Below are positions 1 through 10,378 of a stretch of DNA of 64,000 nucleotides, in pieces (position 1 is the stretch's first letter; every line of letters starts with the position of its first letter). Source of the stretch: Coprinellus micaceus (lineage: Eukaryota; Basidiomycota; Agaricomycetes; Agaricales; Psathyrellaceae); the NCBI GenBank assembly GCA_951394405.1, contig OX596343.1, forward strand, positions 868,001-932,000, in the 5' to 3' direction. The notes beneath the pieces are model-generated. The model saw nothing but the letters and a program-made list of their open reading frames with translations, did not search any database and had not been told where the DNA came from. The position numbers and the translations under genes are program-made.

Positions 1-948
1 CAGGGTGCGGGCCAGATTTTGCGCCAGGCTGGCTACATTCCCGTGGATACAGCTCAGAACGCCCCCAAGACCCCCAAGAACGTCCACTGGTCCATCTTCG
101 CACCGCCCCTTGCCCCTACTGCCACACATCGTCCGTGGGCAGATTACTCCACGGGATCCCTCCTTGTCCGCCCCGATGTTGTGCGCCTTCCACGCCGCAT
201 CTTTGCCACCAGCGACCCGGAGAATATCGACCTCCGCATCGCCTTCACCGATGCAGAGGTGGCCTATGCCGAGTCCACCCTCACCAACATGAAGACGTAC
301 GAAGACATCGTCAAGCAAACCGGCCCTGGAGGAACCCTTATCACCGCTGCCCAGTATAACTCCCCTGACGCCCATTGGGCCCACGCCATCCAACACGCCG
401 AACAGGCAAAAGAAGAAATCACCAGAATCACCAATCTCGTCAACGCCGTCATCGCAGCTGCACCCCCTCCCTATATCCGAGCCATCCTCGAGGAATCGCT
501 CCAAGACGCCAAGCGCTGCTTGAAGTCTTGGACCGACGTCCTCGAGGAGAACATCCAAGAGGTCCGCATCGCCGTGCGCCGGGCCCACCTCCTCCTCCGC
601 AACTACGACCTCCGCACCGAACGCTATGGGCCGTACCCCATGAGCCAACTCTCGAAGGTAGAAAAGGAGAAGCGCAAAGGCCTCATGTGCGAGGCATGCG
701 GCCAAAAGGATCACTGGCAAGTCGACCACACCCTTTTCACCTGCATTCACTGCAAGAAAAATGCCCCCCACCATTACGCCATCGACTGCCCCTCCAAGCC
801 TCAGAAACCCCGCCGCTCCCCTCGAAATCACCGCCGCCAGAAAAAGATACCCGAACTCATGGACATCGACGAGGAGTGGAAGTTCGACAGCGGTTGGAAC
901 GATGATGGGGACGTCGAGAACGAGGACGAAGGAAACGGCTGGGACTAG
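1..948 (+). CDS. Last ORF of an LTR retrotransposon, zinc-binding protein, 5' partial
   Basis: The reading frame is open from the first base of the window, so the true start lies to the left; it ends at a TAG about 30 bases before a polypurine tract and LTR. The protein has a helical, charged middle and then a compact Cys/His block with CxxC, His, a second CxxC, a His pair and a final Cys (about residues 223-258). That suggests a zinc-binding, nucleocapsid-like or DNA-binding module. The C-terminus is first basic (PRRSPRNHRRQKK) and then strongly acidic. No protease, RT or integrase motif is visible, so this is either the end of a polyprotein or a separate ORF between pol and the 3' LTR. Membership in the element is inferred from position; function is unknown. 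Confidence 0.6.
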   Translation, partial: QGAGQILRQAGYIPVDTAQNAPKTPKNVHWSIFAPPLAPTATHRPWADYSTGSLLVRPDVVRLPRRIFATSDPENIDLRIAFTDAEVAYAESTLTNMKTYEDIVKQTGPGGTLITAAQYNSPDAHWAHAIQHAEQAKEEITRITNLVNAVIAAAPPPYIRAILEESLQDAKRCLKSWTDVLEENIQEVRIAVRRAHLLLRNYDLRTERYGPYPMSQLSKVEKEKRKGLMCEACGQKDHWQVDHTLFTCIHCKKNAPHHYAIDCPSKPQKPRRSPRNHRRQKKIPELMDIDEEWKFDSGWNDDGDVENEDEGNGWD

Positions 949-977
949 ACCATTCGAGCCAGGGGCTCAAATCTTGT

Positions 978-985
978 GAGGGGGG
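978..985 (+). promoter_or_regulatory. Polypurine tract (plus-strand primer site)
   Basis: GAGGGGGG lies three bases before the LTR start, the usual place for the plus-strand primer of an LTR retrotransposon. It supports the LTR boundary at 989 and the plus-strand orientation of the element. Confidence 0.6.
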
Positions 986-988
986 TAT

Positions 989-1776
989 TGTTATGCTTCG
1001 CTTCACACATCTCCTATCCCACCCTCGCATAGCCACCACCTTATTTCTTTTCTCTTTTTATGACTCATAGTGACGTAGGACTCCGCAGCTACCCCGCAGC
1101 TACTCATAGTTATTACGACTCCGCAGTTACCCCGCAGCTACCCCGCAGCTACTCTGACATCATGCGCAGTATGCGCTCCACTAATACTCCACTCCCCCAC
1201 TATTTACTCCACCCACTCCACTATGACCTCATTATATCATCATGCGCAGCTACCCCATGACTCATACTAAAGTAGTATAAAGACCCCTTAGTTTATCCCA
1301 TGTAGTTTAGCTTGTTATACTTTAATCTTAGTCCCATTTCGCCCACTCCACCACTCCGCTCTTCCTCCCAATAAGCTCCTGCAAGACTTCCGCAACTCCA
1401 CAAGACTCCCTTCGCATCACGAACCACAGCCAAGACAGTGAACGCCACTGAGAACCTTCCACACTCCACTATTGTCTAGTAGTGAACCCGCCGTGTGACG
1501 ACGCCAGACTTGCCTAGAAGATCGCCAAACTAGGGAGCATCTGTAAGCCGGACTTGACTAGAAGATCGCCAAACTAGTAAGCATCCGAGAGTATCCGTGG
1601 ACCCCTGACGTGTCATAGAAGAACGTTCAAGTCTGATACCAGTGCAACGTACTATTGTCCAATAGACGTGTGACTGACCGCGCGACATCCCAGAAGCTAT
1701 TAGGAATAGGGGGATAGTACGACTAAGAAGCCGACCAGTGACGGACAACGCCAACTCCCTCATCGAGGTCGTAACA
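989..1776 (+). repeat. 3' LTR (788 bp), probably Ty3/gypsy type
   Basis: It starts TGTTA and ends TAACA, a 5-bp terminal inverted repeat typical of LTRs, and directly follows a polypurine tract. Internal features are several copies of CCCCGCAGCTA between about 1083 and 1153, and a twofold tandem repeat of a segment containing CTAGAAGATCGCCAAACTAG near 1510-1585. The last 270 bp recur, diverged, near 50.0, 50.4-50.6 and (inverted) 51.8-52.1 kb, so the family is multicopy. The 5' LTR lies outside the window, so the TSD cannot be tested; the bases after the LTR are GGAGG. Confidence 0.75.
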
Positions 1777-2465
1777 GGAGGTACTCCAGCTCCAAAGCGG
1801 GTCAAGATTCCAGGACACAGCGCAACAGGGTCAAATGTTGCCTGCCCCAATTTCTTGGCCATTCCAGGATTGTGCCGGAATTTTCTCATAATTGGGGAAT
1901 GGTGGATTGGGAGAACAGGGGTTCTGGTCACATTCATGGATTGCAAGAGAAATGGGACATAATTGCATTTGTAGAATTCACATTGAATGCGGAGGTGGGG
2001 AATTCAAGAACAGACCTAGAATTGGGCCTTGGAGGACAGGTGTCTCTGAGGGTTCAAACAATTGAATTTCAAACTTTGCTGGGCCATCAGCCCTGATAGA
2101 TCATAACATTCTATCATAGAATGTGGGCGGGTGGTTGACTGTATCAAGGATGGACTGGTGGTCGCTGCCGTCACCCGTGGCTTTAGTATATACTTGTGTG
2201 TAGCGGACCGTCGCTTCGCGCGGCAATTCCGAGGCCTTTTTTCCAGTTAATAAATATATATAGCTCTCCTTCCTAAAACACATCTCATTAAAAACAAAAC
2301 CCCACCCCTCACTGCACACCCATGCCTCCCTACCTCACCTCTCTCCCACCCTCCAACCCCCACCCACATCACCCGCATGCTGACTAATGGCATCATATCC
2401 GCGTCTTGATCGCTGCCTTTACCACCCTGAGTGCACACTCACCGCTTTCGCCTCTCTACGTCTCC
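1777..2465. other. Noncoding interval between LTR and Helitron ORF
   Basis: No convincing ORF. It holds two short hairpins that could mark the Helitron 3' terminus: an AT-rich one (2106-2124, 8-bp stem, 3-nt loop) and a GC-rich one (2208-2223, CCG-T-CGC/GCGCGG with one bulged base). Confidence 0.5.
2087..2223 (-). other. Candidate 3' terminus of the Helitron
   Basis: Helitrons end with a hairpin followed by CTRR and insert before a T. On the minus strand the hairpin at 2124-2106 is followed after 15 nt by CTGA and then T (boundary at 2087). The GC-rich hairpin at 2223-2208 is the more typical composition but is followed by CTAC, not CTRR. Which one, if either, is the real end cannot be decided from one copy. 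No matching 5' TC end was identified upstream of the ORF. Confidence 0.25.
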
Positions 2466-5400
2466 CTACCTCCGAACCCCTGTTCTCCGTGGATTCACCC
2501 TCACATACACCGCGATCGATGCCTCCCGTCCCTGACACATATTCAAGTTAGCCGCTGGGAAATTGACGTCCAATATACCGTTAAACGTCGTCGTGGGTCC
2601 CTCTGTACCATCGTGCATGTAGACCTTATTGTCCAGAGTTACAATCCTCGATACAAAATGGAACCCTCCATAATAGATGACTCCAGCCAAGCGGAACGTT
2701 CCCCAGGGACCCATCTCAATCCTCCCATTCAAAAGCACATCCCGCTCTGCAACCCTAAAGGCCATCATATCCTCATACTGGTGGTCCAAGTGTAACTGAC
2801 CCTCACACTCACTACAGGCCCTACACTCGCTGAATTTTTCATCAACAAAGTGCTGAATCGACATGGTCACTTCCCCCTCAAGAATCACGAAACGTGAAAG
2901 CATTCTCTGCGTTCCTACGCGCCGTATCGTTTCCCGATAACCGCAACCCTCGCAACACCACGTTACGCGTCCGTACCCCCTTCGATGTACACCCATCAAG
3001 TCTTCAGTCAGCGTGTGTATATCGACTCCTCTCATCGATTCGTAGCGCTCCTGATAGATCTCCCTCATATGCTTCCGTAGTACATCGCGCTCGTTCGTAA
3101 GCTCCACCCCCGTGTCGTCACCACGCACCCTTTCAAATCCTTCAAGCATGGTCCTCATGAAAGGTGAGTAATCCGCTATAAAATCGTTACAGGTTTTGCC
3201 ATCCGTTGTCCACAACCAGTAAATTATAGAGACCCATACATCCCACGGGCAGCTCCAATCTTCGCCATCCCACATCGGACCCATGGGGGTAACCCATGCT
3301 GATTGCAAAACCGGCTCCCTCGACGTCACAGCGCGTTTCCTTTTCGCCGCAGGTTTCGCGCTCATTGCCATCGCTGCTTCTCTTTTCTTCTGCGCTGCCA
3401 GAGTCTGGGACTCGGGGATGACATCCTCATCATGCTCGCCGGTGTCATCGAGTGACGGAGCAACTGTGTCATTCCCTGCCGTGTTGCGCTTCCAACTTCT
3501 GTAGCTATCGATGGACGCCCACCTCGTCGGTTGGATCACATTCGCCGGGACCACACCATCGTACAGCAAGTCCGTAATGGTCGATAGAGCAGCGACCTCT
3601 CGATACTCTTGCCGAAGCCCACCGTCCAATTTTCCGTGCAGCTTGTCATCAGGAAAATCCCGAAGTATTAACGTTTGCTTCAAGCTCACTCCCCTTGACA
3701 AACTGGTGTAAGCGGCTTGGAAGCTTCGGCTCTCCAACAGGTCAACCACGTTCCACATCCTTGTCTTCCCTTGCGATGAGTAGTCCATCATGGCAAAATT
3801 CGGCAACACAGGGATTTGTGATCTCGAGAGACAGACGTACTCATCCGTTGGAAGGCGCGCTTCTATTGTCTGTGGTATTCTCGTCAACGGCACTACATTC
3901 CTTGGTAAGTTTGGCAACTTGACCATTCTTGGTGGTCTGACCAGTTCCACGTAGAGAACGTCCAGCGAACGTCGGTTGTACTTACGCTGTCCGACTGAAG
4001 ACCAGCCCACCACTCTTGCCTCCTGCCCTCTTGTGATGCACAAGTCTGTCGCCTCGTTGTACCTGATCAAGACTGGCATACCGCGGCATAAAGTGAGTTT
4101 CCCTGCGATATTTTCACTTGTACAAGGCGGCTGATTCCACAGCCCTGTTTGCATCGCTTTGGACATTGTTGTCGCCTGGCTATACACCCGTGGTTTCGAG
4201 TTCTTTCCTCGAGCACCGCCAGTCTTTCTCTTCGCAGGGACCGTCGTCAAGGTGTCGACACTATAAAAGTCGTCCAAGGGCTCCCCCACGTCGCTGGCAA
4301 ACCTTTGTGAGTTCGTGGCATTGATGAAATCCTTGTCTCTATTTCGGGCGGTGATAATCGACACATATTTGAATCCTTCGTGATCTACCGAGAGTCCCCC
4401 CGAACTCCCTGCAACCCGTCCGCGCAGTAAGTCTATCTGACTCTTCGCGCAATTGTGGTATCGCAAGCTGGCTAACGTTTCCTGAAACAGCCTCTCATCC
4501 GGTTCGTTCATTGTTTGCCTCATGTTCTCTGTCAATATGACGACTACGGTGAACTGTAGCCATATTGCCTTCCCGATGGTATTCTCTTGCTCCCAGATCT
4601 TCTGGCGGGCCGACTGACGCAACACTACTTGTCTACTGTACAGGGGATATCCCCCTGGGGGTGGGAGCTGGGCGAAATCGCCGGCTAAGATAATGTTCAG
4701 GCCACCGAATGGTTTTTCAAACACCCCGAGTGCCTCGCAGATCCGCGCACTGATGGCACACAAACTTCTACAACACAGCATCGATACCTCGTCGATCAGG
4801 ACATAGCCAACACCCACAACCTTCTCCCTTACCTGTTCAATTGTCGCCAAAGAATCTGATCTTGATGTCGAAGCCCCCGTATTCAAGCCTAGGAAAGAAT
4901 GGTATGTCATTCCGCCAATAATCGCGGCGGATGTTCCTGTTGGACCTAAGAGAACCAATCGGTATGGTTCTTTTCTCTTTCCAAAGAAATCTACCAAGGC
5001 TTTAATTACAGTAGACTTTCCAGTACCGCCCATGCCACCAAGGTGCATCAGGAGCTGGGGGGGGTCTATCGAGCAAGAATGGTTGGCAACGATTCTGAAC
5101 GCCTTTTCTTGGCCTGCGTTTAGCGTCCGGCCCTTAACAACCGCCGCCATCGTGTCCTTCCACCTCACCAACGAGGGCTGGTAGTCCTTTGAGATGTAGC
5201 TGCAAGGGACCACGAACACGTCGTTTCTCAACTCGCCTGGCTTCGAAGCCTCAAGTTCGTCCGGATCCTTCTTCCGGTTCATCATTGCCTGTCTCACTTT
5301 CCAATATTTCGCCTTTTCGTGTTTTATGATCGCCCTCCATGCTGTTGAATGAAGACTGGAGTCAAGGGTGACTTCAGGCAGCACCAACGCTGCTTTCATC

Positions 5401-8400
5401 TCGTAATCCTGCTGCCCGGTCCTCCAACCCGCGGCTCGCATCGCCCCCATGGTAGCCTCATTCTTCTCCTGTATCTCTTTCGCCGCTCGACCAATCGTGA
5501 CGACTTCCTCATCTTCATCGTTTTCCAGCGTCTTCTCGTCTACGAAGAACTCGTCATCGTCTTCTAATTCAACATCTCCTTCCGCGGCTCCCGTAGACTT
5601 AAACATTGCCCCGTAGTCGTCTCTGGCATCATAACACTCATATCGCATGTTGAAGTTCCTCATAATCTCCATCTCCCTCCGGGAAAAAGCATGCTGATCG
5701 TAGGCTTCTTCCCAGGTGACATCAGCGGACTTGAGGTCGATGCCAGACCTCCATGGTTTGAAAAGAGCCAGCATTGTGCAACAAAACTCCTCCCGGTCCC
5801 CAACGTCTACTCTCGGAAGGGGTGGGCCGATGAAATTAGGCACCATGAACTCCCTCCTGCTCGCATCGCACGCAACGACGTGGGACTCCCTCTGACTGTG
5901 GCCCTCCGTGAAACGGAAGAAACGAAGTTCTTTCCGAGGAGCCCTCGTACTACGCAATGAGTGTTTCATGGCACACTGTGTCCATTCATAGACGTTGACC
6001 ACTTCAAGCTCTACCGGTCTGAATCTATAATCGTTGGTATTAGATTTGGCCACGAAATACCCCTCCGACCTTCCTAGCAAAACTTTATCGTCGTCGTCTT
6101 CAAGCGGAGTATCTGTAGGCCGGTCATCATCCTCACCCTGTTCAATATCCGGATCAACTCCCAAATCCCCCAAGGGAACATGCTCGTCGTCGTTGCCGTG
6201 TGACGGCGGTCGTTCATCGACGTCGTCGTGTGAGGGGTCATAACCGGTGGGGTCCGTGAGCCCCCTACAGCCGGATGTCCTACGGATACCCACGTCTTCA
6301 GGCTCGCCTTCTCCGACAGCGTCACCCTCTGGATCCATTATGTGACCCAACTTGTCCCATTCACCCTTGACGAAATTGACGTAATTCTTCCAGTAGAAAC
6401 ACACAAACTCGTGACTGGTGTAGTGGTCTGGATTCTGCAACAGATACAGGGCGGCCATGGGAGCCCCTATCTCCATTTTAGCACCCAGGGAGTTTACAAT
6501 GTGCAGGATCATTTTTCGTGCGCCCGTTCCGGCCTTTGTACCTTCAGAGTCTTCGTCCTGAAGTTCGGGATTACGAGAGAAGCAATCATACATGGCAGAA
6601 AATACCTGATAAGTCTTCAACCACGCTTTGGTGATGTAGTCAGTCACATAACCCACAGTGGCCTTCACAGCGGTACCCGACATCAAGCAGGTCACATCTG
6701 TGTTACACCTCACGCAGTACGTAAGGGCAGGATTAATAGTATTTATCCACTCTTCTCGCTTTTTCAAATCAAGCTGTCCGCTCGTCATGTCAACTTCTGT
6801 ATTTTGAAACAAGGGCCTCGGGAACCGGGCGGTGCAGACGCCGTCCTTGTTAATGCAGCCTTTCCCGGTCTCATGCTCCCTCGGTACCCCTTTGTTCCGA
6901 GTGCGCTCCTCCTCTTCATCACCTTCCTCTTCTTCCTTCGACCGCTTCCTCTTGTTGTCTCTCCTCCCAAAGCAGCGATGCCGGTTAGAGCGAAAGAGAA
7001 TGTCGTCGACGGTGTGCTGGTATTTTTCCCACCAAATGCGCGTCTCCTGACAGTCTGGACATCCGCATCTCTCTACATCTTTGCAGAACCTCTGAGGAGG
7101 GGGACTGGGCAACGTCAACGTCGGATCCACATATCCTCGTGGTACCTTAACTCCAGCGTTATCTTCCAAGATAGTATGGATGCCTCTGTCCTCGTACTCT
7201 TCCACAATTGGTACTCGTGACTGTACTTCGGGCATCGTGCCTGTCATAAACTCCCCTACCACGCAGCTCTCGAGGTAGTCCACCAGTTTCTGACGAAACA
7301 CTGAATCGTCTGCCATTAGCCTATCCCGGATGTCTTGCAGAGGGATCTGCCCCTCCAGCCACATAATCAGATGGATATGCAACGTCATCCATCCCTGTTG
7401 CTCAACCGTTGCGTAGTATGCAGAGGGTTTCCCGAAAAGACCCCGTGTTGGACCATCTTCTGTCCACCCCAAGATGTGTTCGATAAACAGGCGGACCAGG
7501 TAGTCGAAAAATCGCGCACAAGCGACAGGGTTATAGCTAATCATCCGCTGCCGGTCTGCATACGGCCTAACAATATCTGGTTTGAACTCCACATCATGGT
7601 CAGCCCAATATATACACAACGGGTGCTTGTTATCTGCCGGAGAGAATGTTATGAACCAAGCGGGTGTGTTTTTAAAGTTGATCAGCGACCATACCTCGTT
7701 ACGCTGGTATTTTTTGCTCGCCATCGAGTTATGCACAAAACTGCCCACGTACTCGATCTGGTCGAACACCTTACCACACATTTTCTCTTCAGGGGTCTGA
7801 GGTATAAATCTACCTCCCTCTTGCAGCCGTTGTGCTATTAGATCGAGGACATAAGGGTTAACATTTTTCACAGTGTCCGTTATGCTGGCAAAGTTATGGC
7901 GCTTAATCATCATGAAGCTTCCGTGCGAGCTCTGCCTGATTGTTTGGTGATTGAAGGCCACAATGAGAAAGTTTGCGTCCTCCTGAAAGCGTTTGTCGTG
8001 ATACATAAGCAACCATTTAATGTGGTTTTCCCTAGAAAGAACCCCGGAGTGTCGATCCTGGTCCACCCCACCAAATCCGTAAGGGAAGAGCCATGGAAAC
8101 ATCTGGGGATATAGCGCCGGATTATTGTACATAGACTCTGGGTCTGTCGCGTGCCCTACAGCAAGCAAATCGCCGCCATTCTTCAAATGCTGAACGGCCA
8201 CCGCACGCCTTGCAGTGGCTGTCATTGTTCTGTAGCGCTCAGCTGTCAAGCCGTGCACAGTGTATGGTACAGGACCTGTTTCCGTCCCCACGTCGTAGTC
8301 CTGATCGAAGACGCTCCTTGCAGCCGCAGGCACATTACCCTCCTCTTCGTCAACGGGGACTTTGTGGATCAACCCTATCGGAACACCATCTAGTGGATAC

Positions 8401-10112
8401 TCTCTCAGCGAGTTCTCGTCAATGTCGAGATCGACGTAATCTTTGTGGTTCAACTTCAGCCAATCCAACGCGGTGCGTACCTTGTCACGTCGTACAAGGC
8501 ATGGACTCCTCCTCAGATCCTCGTCTCCAGGCTCGGCAATACCTGTGTATATGACCGCGAGGACCTCATCCAAGTCTTTGGGGCGCATAGGCAATTTCTC
8601 GTATATTTTCATCGATGGGTGCTCAAATGCAATGACATTCGCAACCATTTTGGTGTGGCCAGGGAGTCCGCTCTTCCTTCCTGCCGAAAGCCGGACCACG
8701 CACCTACTGTGTCGAACCCTGCACACCATTGCCATTTCCGCCAGTGTAAAACCCTTCAGGACATCCGGCGTTGAGCCCAACCACAGACCATTAGCGAGTG
8801 CCATTTTGGGCCGACGACCACCCTTCAAACATTCATCGCAGGATGCACAAATATTATTCGAACCTGCGTCCACCACGGGCCCTGGAAGGTCCATATGGGG
8901 GTCGTCGCATTCGAGCCGCTCCATCCGCGTCACAGCGGGTTCTTCGAGTACAGTCAAGTGCCGTAAATCAAGGCGAGGAGTCAGTTGCCCGCATACACAA
9001 CAGCCCGTCTCTTCTACCCGGTCTGACCCAAGACCTCCACAGTAACCTTTCATCCCCCGAGCGATGTCGTACATTGTCGTTGGGCGGGGAGGGTAGGCAT
9101 CAAGGTCTACAGGGATCGACGCCTCCCAGATGAAGGGCGTCTGATCAGTTTCATCAAACCATGAGGCACGAGGACGACATTTAGGAGCTGACATCTGAGG
9201 GCAAAGGGAGACATACAACTGCGCGCATCGTAAACAACGGTGCTCTTCAAGTTTAGTGAGGACCCTCGGTTTGGACCACCGAACAGGTATTTTCATACCA
9301 TGATAAGCCGCAAGCGCTTGCATGCCCGGGACCGTTGTGTACTTTATCAATACCAACAAGGGGAGATTCTCGACCATAATATCTGGAGACCCTTGTAAAC
9401 CTATGAAAGGCTCTCTGCTCACGCGAGCCAATTGGAAACCAAATTCGGTCCCTTCGAGCTGATGTTCTGTCAAGTACGGACGCAAAACGTCCACGGGCAT
9501 TAGTTTAAAACTGTTAACAAACTCCACGCTCTCGACGTCCGGGATGCTCGTCGATATAGCCGCCTCCTGCGGGACGAGTAGAGCGTACGATTTTTCACAC
9601 CCCCTGATCGGGGGGTCTGTTGAAGCGTCAGCGGCGACACACGAATGGGAGACCAGCACGTCCTCCAGTTCCGCCCGAGAGAGTTTCGAAGCTCCTTTGA
9701 TACCATGCACAAGGCACAGATCCTTCAATTCGTGCACGGACATCTTCAAAACTACTTTGCGCAATGGAAGCTGACACACAATACCCGTGGGATGCGCCGT
9801 GTCTCGCTGCGTGCGGATCTTCTCCAGAGGCGCCCAGTCAACCAGAACGTAGAAAGGATGGTGAAAAGCAGGTCTTTCACCGTCGTCGTCGAGGCCCTCC
9901 ATGAGATCCTGGACAGGGAAAGACTTGTCATGCATTGGTCGTGCCCCGCCTAGCTGAGTCTGCGCTCTACACAGATCTTCGGCGCCGTACAAGTCCGGTA
10001 CATCGAAAAGTGTTGCCTGCGTTGCACTATTCATCGTGTTGGCAGACCCTTCGCGAAAGGAAGGTGTCCGCGGCGCAGAATGCACCAGGGATTCAGCAGG
10101 AAATGCGGCCAT
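2466..10112 (-). CDS. Helitron RepHel protein (rolling-circle initiator + PIF1-like helicase)
   Basis: A single uninterrupted 2548-codon ORF. The replication initiator region has the HUH motif HIHLIMW at about residues 912-918 and the Y2 pair YVTDY with tyrosines near 1155 and 1159, followed by ITK; these nick and join the DNA strand during rolling-circle transposition. A PIF1/SF1B helicase follows, with Walker A GGMGGTGKS near 1692-1700, a Walker B-like LIDEVSM near 1766, and a C-terminal DYSSQGKT motif. Cys-rich segments (near 290-380 and 1010-1045) could bind zinc. The last 300 residues form a further domain with a CxxC pair and a YYGGFHFVSRIV...MHDG segment, reminiscent of the His box of ubiquitin-protease-like domains in other basidiomycete Helitrons; that assignment is tentative. 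The intact frame suggests a recently active copy. Confidence 0.93.
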   Translation of the reverse strand: MAAFPAESLVHSAPRTPSFREGSANTMNSATQATLFDVPDLYGAEDLCRAQTQLGGARPMHDKSFPVQDLMEGLDDDGERPAFHHPFYVLVDWAPLEKIRTQRDTAHPTGIVCQLPLRKVVLKMSVHELKDLCLVHGIKGASKLSRAELEDVLVSHSCVAADASTDPPIRGCEKSYALLVPQEAAISTSIPDVESVEFVNSFKLMPVDVLRPYLTEHQLEGTEFGFQLARVSREPFIGLQGSPDIMVENLPLLVLIKYTTVPGMQALAAYHGMKIPVRWSKPRVLTKLEEHRCLRCAQLYVSLCPQMSAPKCRPRASWFDETDQTPFIWEASIPVDLDAYPPRPTTMYDIARGMKGYCGGLGSDRVEETGCCVCGQLTPRLDLRHLTVLEEPAVTRMERLECDDPHMDLPGPVVDAGSNNICASCDECLKGGRRPKMALANGLWLGSTPDVLKGFTLAEMAMVCRVRHSRCVVRLSAGRKSGLPGHTKMVANVIAFEHPSMKIYEKLPMRPKDLDEVLAVIYTGIAEPGDEDLRRSPCLVRRDKVRTALDWLKLNHKDYVDLDIDENSLREYPLDGVPIGLIHKVPVDEEEGNVPAAARSVFDQDYDVGTETGPVPYTVHGLTAERYRTMTATARRAVAVQHLKNGGDLLAVGHATDPESMYNNPALYPQMFPWLFPYGFGGVDQDRHSGVLSRENHIKWLLMYHDKRFQEDANFLIVAFNHQTIRQSSHGSFMMIKRHNFASITDTVKNVNPYVLDLIAQRLQEGGRFIPQTPEEKMCGKVFDQIEYVGSFVHNSMASKKYQRNEVWSLINFKNTPAWFITFSPADNKHPLCIYWADHDVEFKPDIVRPYADRQRMISYNPVACARFFDYLVRLFIEHILGWTEDGPTRGLFGKPSAYYATVEQQGWMTLHIHLIMWLEGQIPLQDIRDRLMADDSVFRQKLVDYLESCVVGEFMTGTMPEVQSRVPIVEEYEDRGIHTILEDNAGVKVPRGYVDPTLTLPSPPPQRFCKDVERCGCPDCQETRIWWEKYQHTVDDILFRSNRHRCFGRRDNKRKRSKEEEEGDEEEERTRNKGVPREHETGKGCINKDGVCTARFPRPLFQNTEVDMTSGQLDLKKREEWINTINPALTYCVRCNTDVTCLMSGTAVKATVGYVTDYITKAWLKTYQVFSAMYDCFSRNPELQDEDSEGTKAGTGARKMILHIVNSLGAKMEIGAPMAALYLLQNPDHYTSHEFVCFYWKNYVNFVKGEWDKLGHIMDPEGDAVGEGEPEDVGIRRTSGCRGLTDPTGYDPSHDDVDERPPSHGNDDEHVPLGDLGVDPDIEQGEDDDRPTDTPLEDDDDKVLLGRSEGYFVAKSNTNDYRFRPVELEVVNVYEWTQCAMKHSLRSTRAPRKELRFFRFTEGHSQRESHVVACDASRREFMVPNFIGPPLPRVDVGDREEFCCTMLALFKPWRSGIDLKSADVTWEEAYDQHAFSRREMEIMRNFNMRYECYDARDDYGAMFKSTGAAEGDVELEDDDEFFVDEKTLENDEDEEVVTIGRAAKEIQEKNEATMGAMRAAGWRTGQQDYEMKAALVLPEVTLDSSLHSTAWRAIIKHEKAKYWKVRQAMMNRKKDPDELEASKPGELRNDVFVVPCSYISKDYQPSLVRWKDTMAAVVKGRTLNAGQEKAFRIVANHSCSIDPPQLLMHLGGMGGTGKSTVIKALVDFFGKRKEPYRLVLLGPTGTSAAIIGGMTYHSFLGLNTGASTSRSDSLATIEQVREKVVGVGYVLIDEVSMLCCRSLCAISARICEALGVFEKPFGGLNIILAGDFAQLPPPGGYPLYSRQVVLRQSARQKIWEQENTIGKAIWLQFTVVVILTENMRQTMNEPDERLFQETLASLRYHNCAKSQIDLLRGRVAGSSGGLSVDHEGFKYVSIITARNRDKDFINATNSQRFASDVGEPLDDFYSVDTLTTVPAKRKTGGARGKNSKPRVYSQATTMSKAMQTGLWNQPPCTSENIAGKLTLCRGMPVLIRYNEATDLCITRGQEARVVGWSSVGQRKYNRRSLDVLYVELVRPPRMVKLPNLPRNVVPLTRIPQTIEARLPTDEYVCLSRSQIPVLPNFAMMDYSSQGKTRMWNVVDLLESRSFQAAYTSLSRGVSLKQTLILRDFPDDKLHGKLDGGLRQEYREVAALSTITDLLYDGVVPANVIQPTRWASIDSYRSWKRNTAGNDTVAPSLDDTGEHDEDVIPESQTLAAQKKREAAMAMSAKPAAKRKRAVTSREPVLQSAWVTPMGPMWDGEDWSCPWDVWVSIIYWLWTTDGKTCNDFIADYSPFMRTMLEGFERVRGDDTGVELTNERDVLRKHMREIYQERYESMRGVDIHTLTEDLMGVHRRGYGRVTWCCEGCGYRETIRRVGTQRMLSRFVILEGEVTMSIQHFVDEKFSECRACSECEGQLHLDHQYEDMMAFRVAERDVLLNGRIEMGPWGTFRLAGVIYYGGFHFVSRIVTLDNKVYMHDGTEGPTTTFNGILDVNFPAANLNMCQGREASIAVYVRVNPRRTGVRR

Positions 10113-10378
10113 GTAGAAAGGTGATGGTGGTTGAGATTAAGAGGTCAGTGGAGCGAGTCCGTATCGGGGAGCCACCCAATCCAAACGATCATCAACAAAG
10201 CATTTGGTTCCTCTGCAGCCTGATCATTTTCAAAGAATGTGTTATTGCAAAAGAGTGTGTAGGGTACTACATGCAAAGACAGTGGTAAAGGGACGACAGG
10301 GGCGACGACGCCCTGGGATGACAGGCAAGACCATAGAAGTAGATTACGCAAACGGGAACGGGTCAAACTCCTGCGGAC

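Noticed and set aside
375..905. Pro/Arg/His-rich alternative frame in the first ORF
   Set aside because: Composition typical of a shifted frame in GC-rich DNA; the frame with the Cys/His block and acidic tail is the coding one.
1083..1153. CRISPR-like array of CCCCGCAGCTA repeats
   Set aside because: Short irregular units without unique spacers inside a retrotransposon LTR of a eukaryote.
6342..7220. 292-codon plus-strand frame inside the RepHel gene
   Set aside because: Antisense shadow of the long Helitron ORF, with no recognisable motif.
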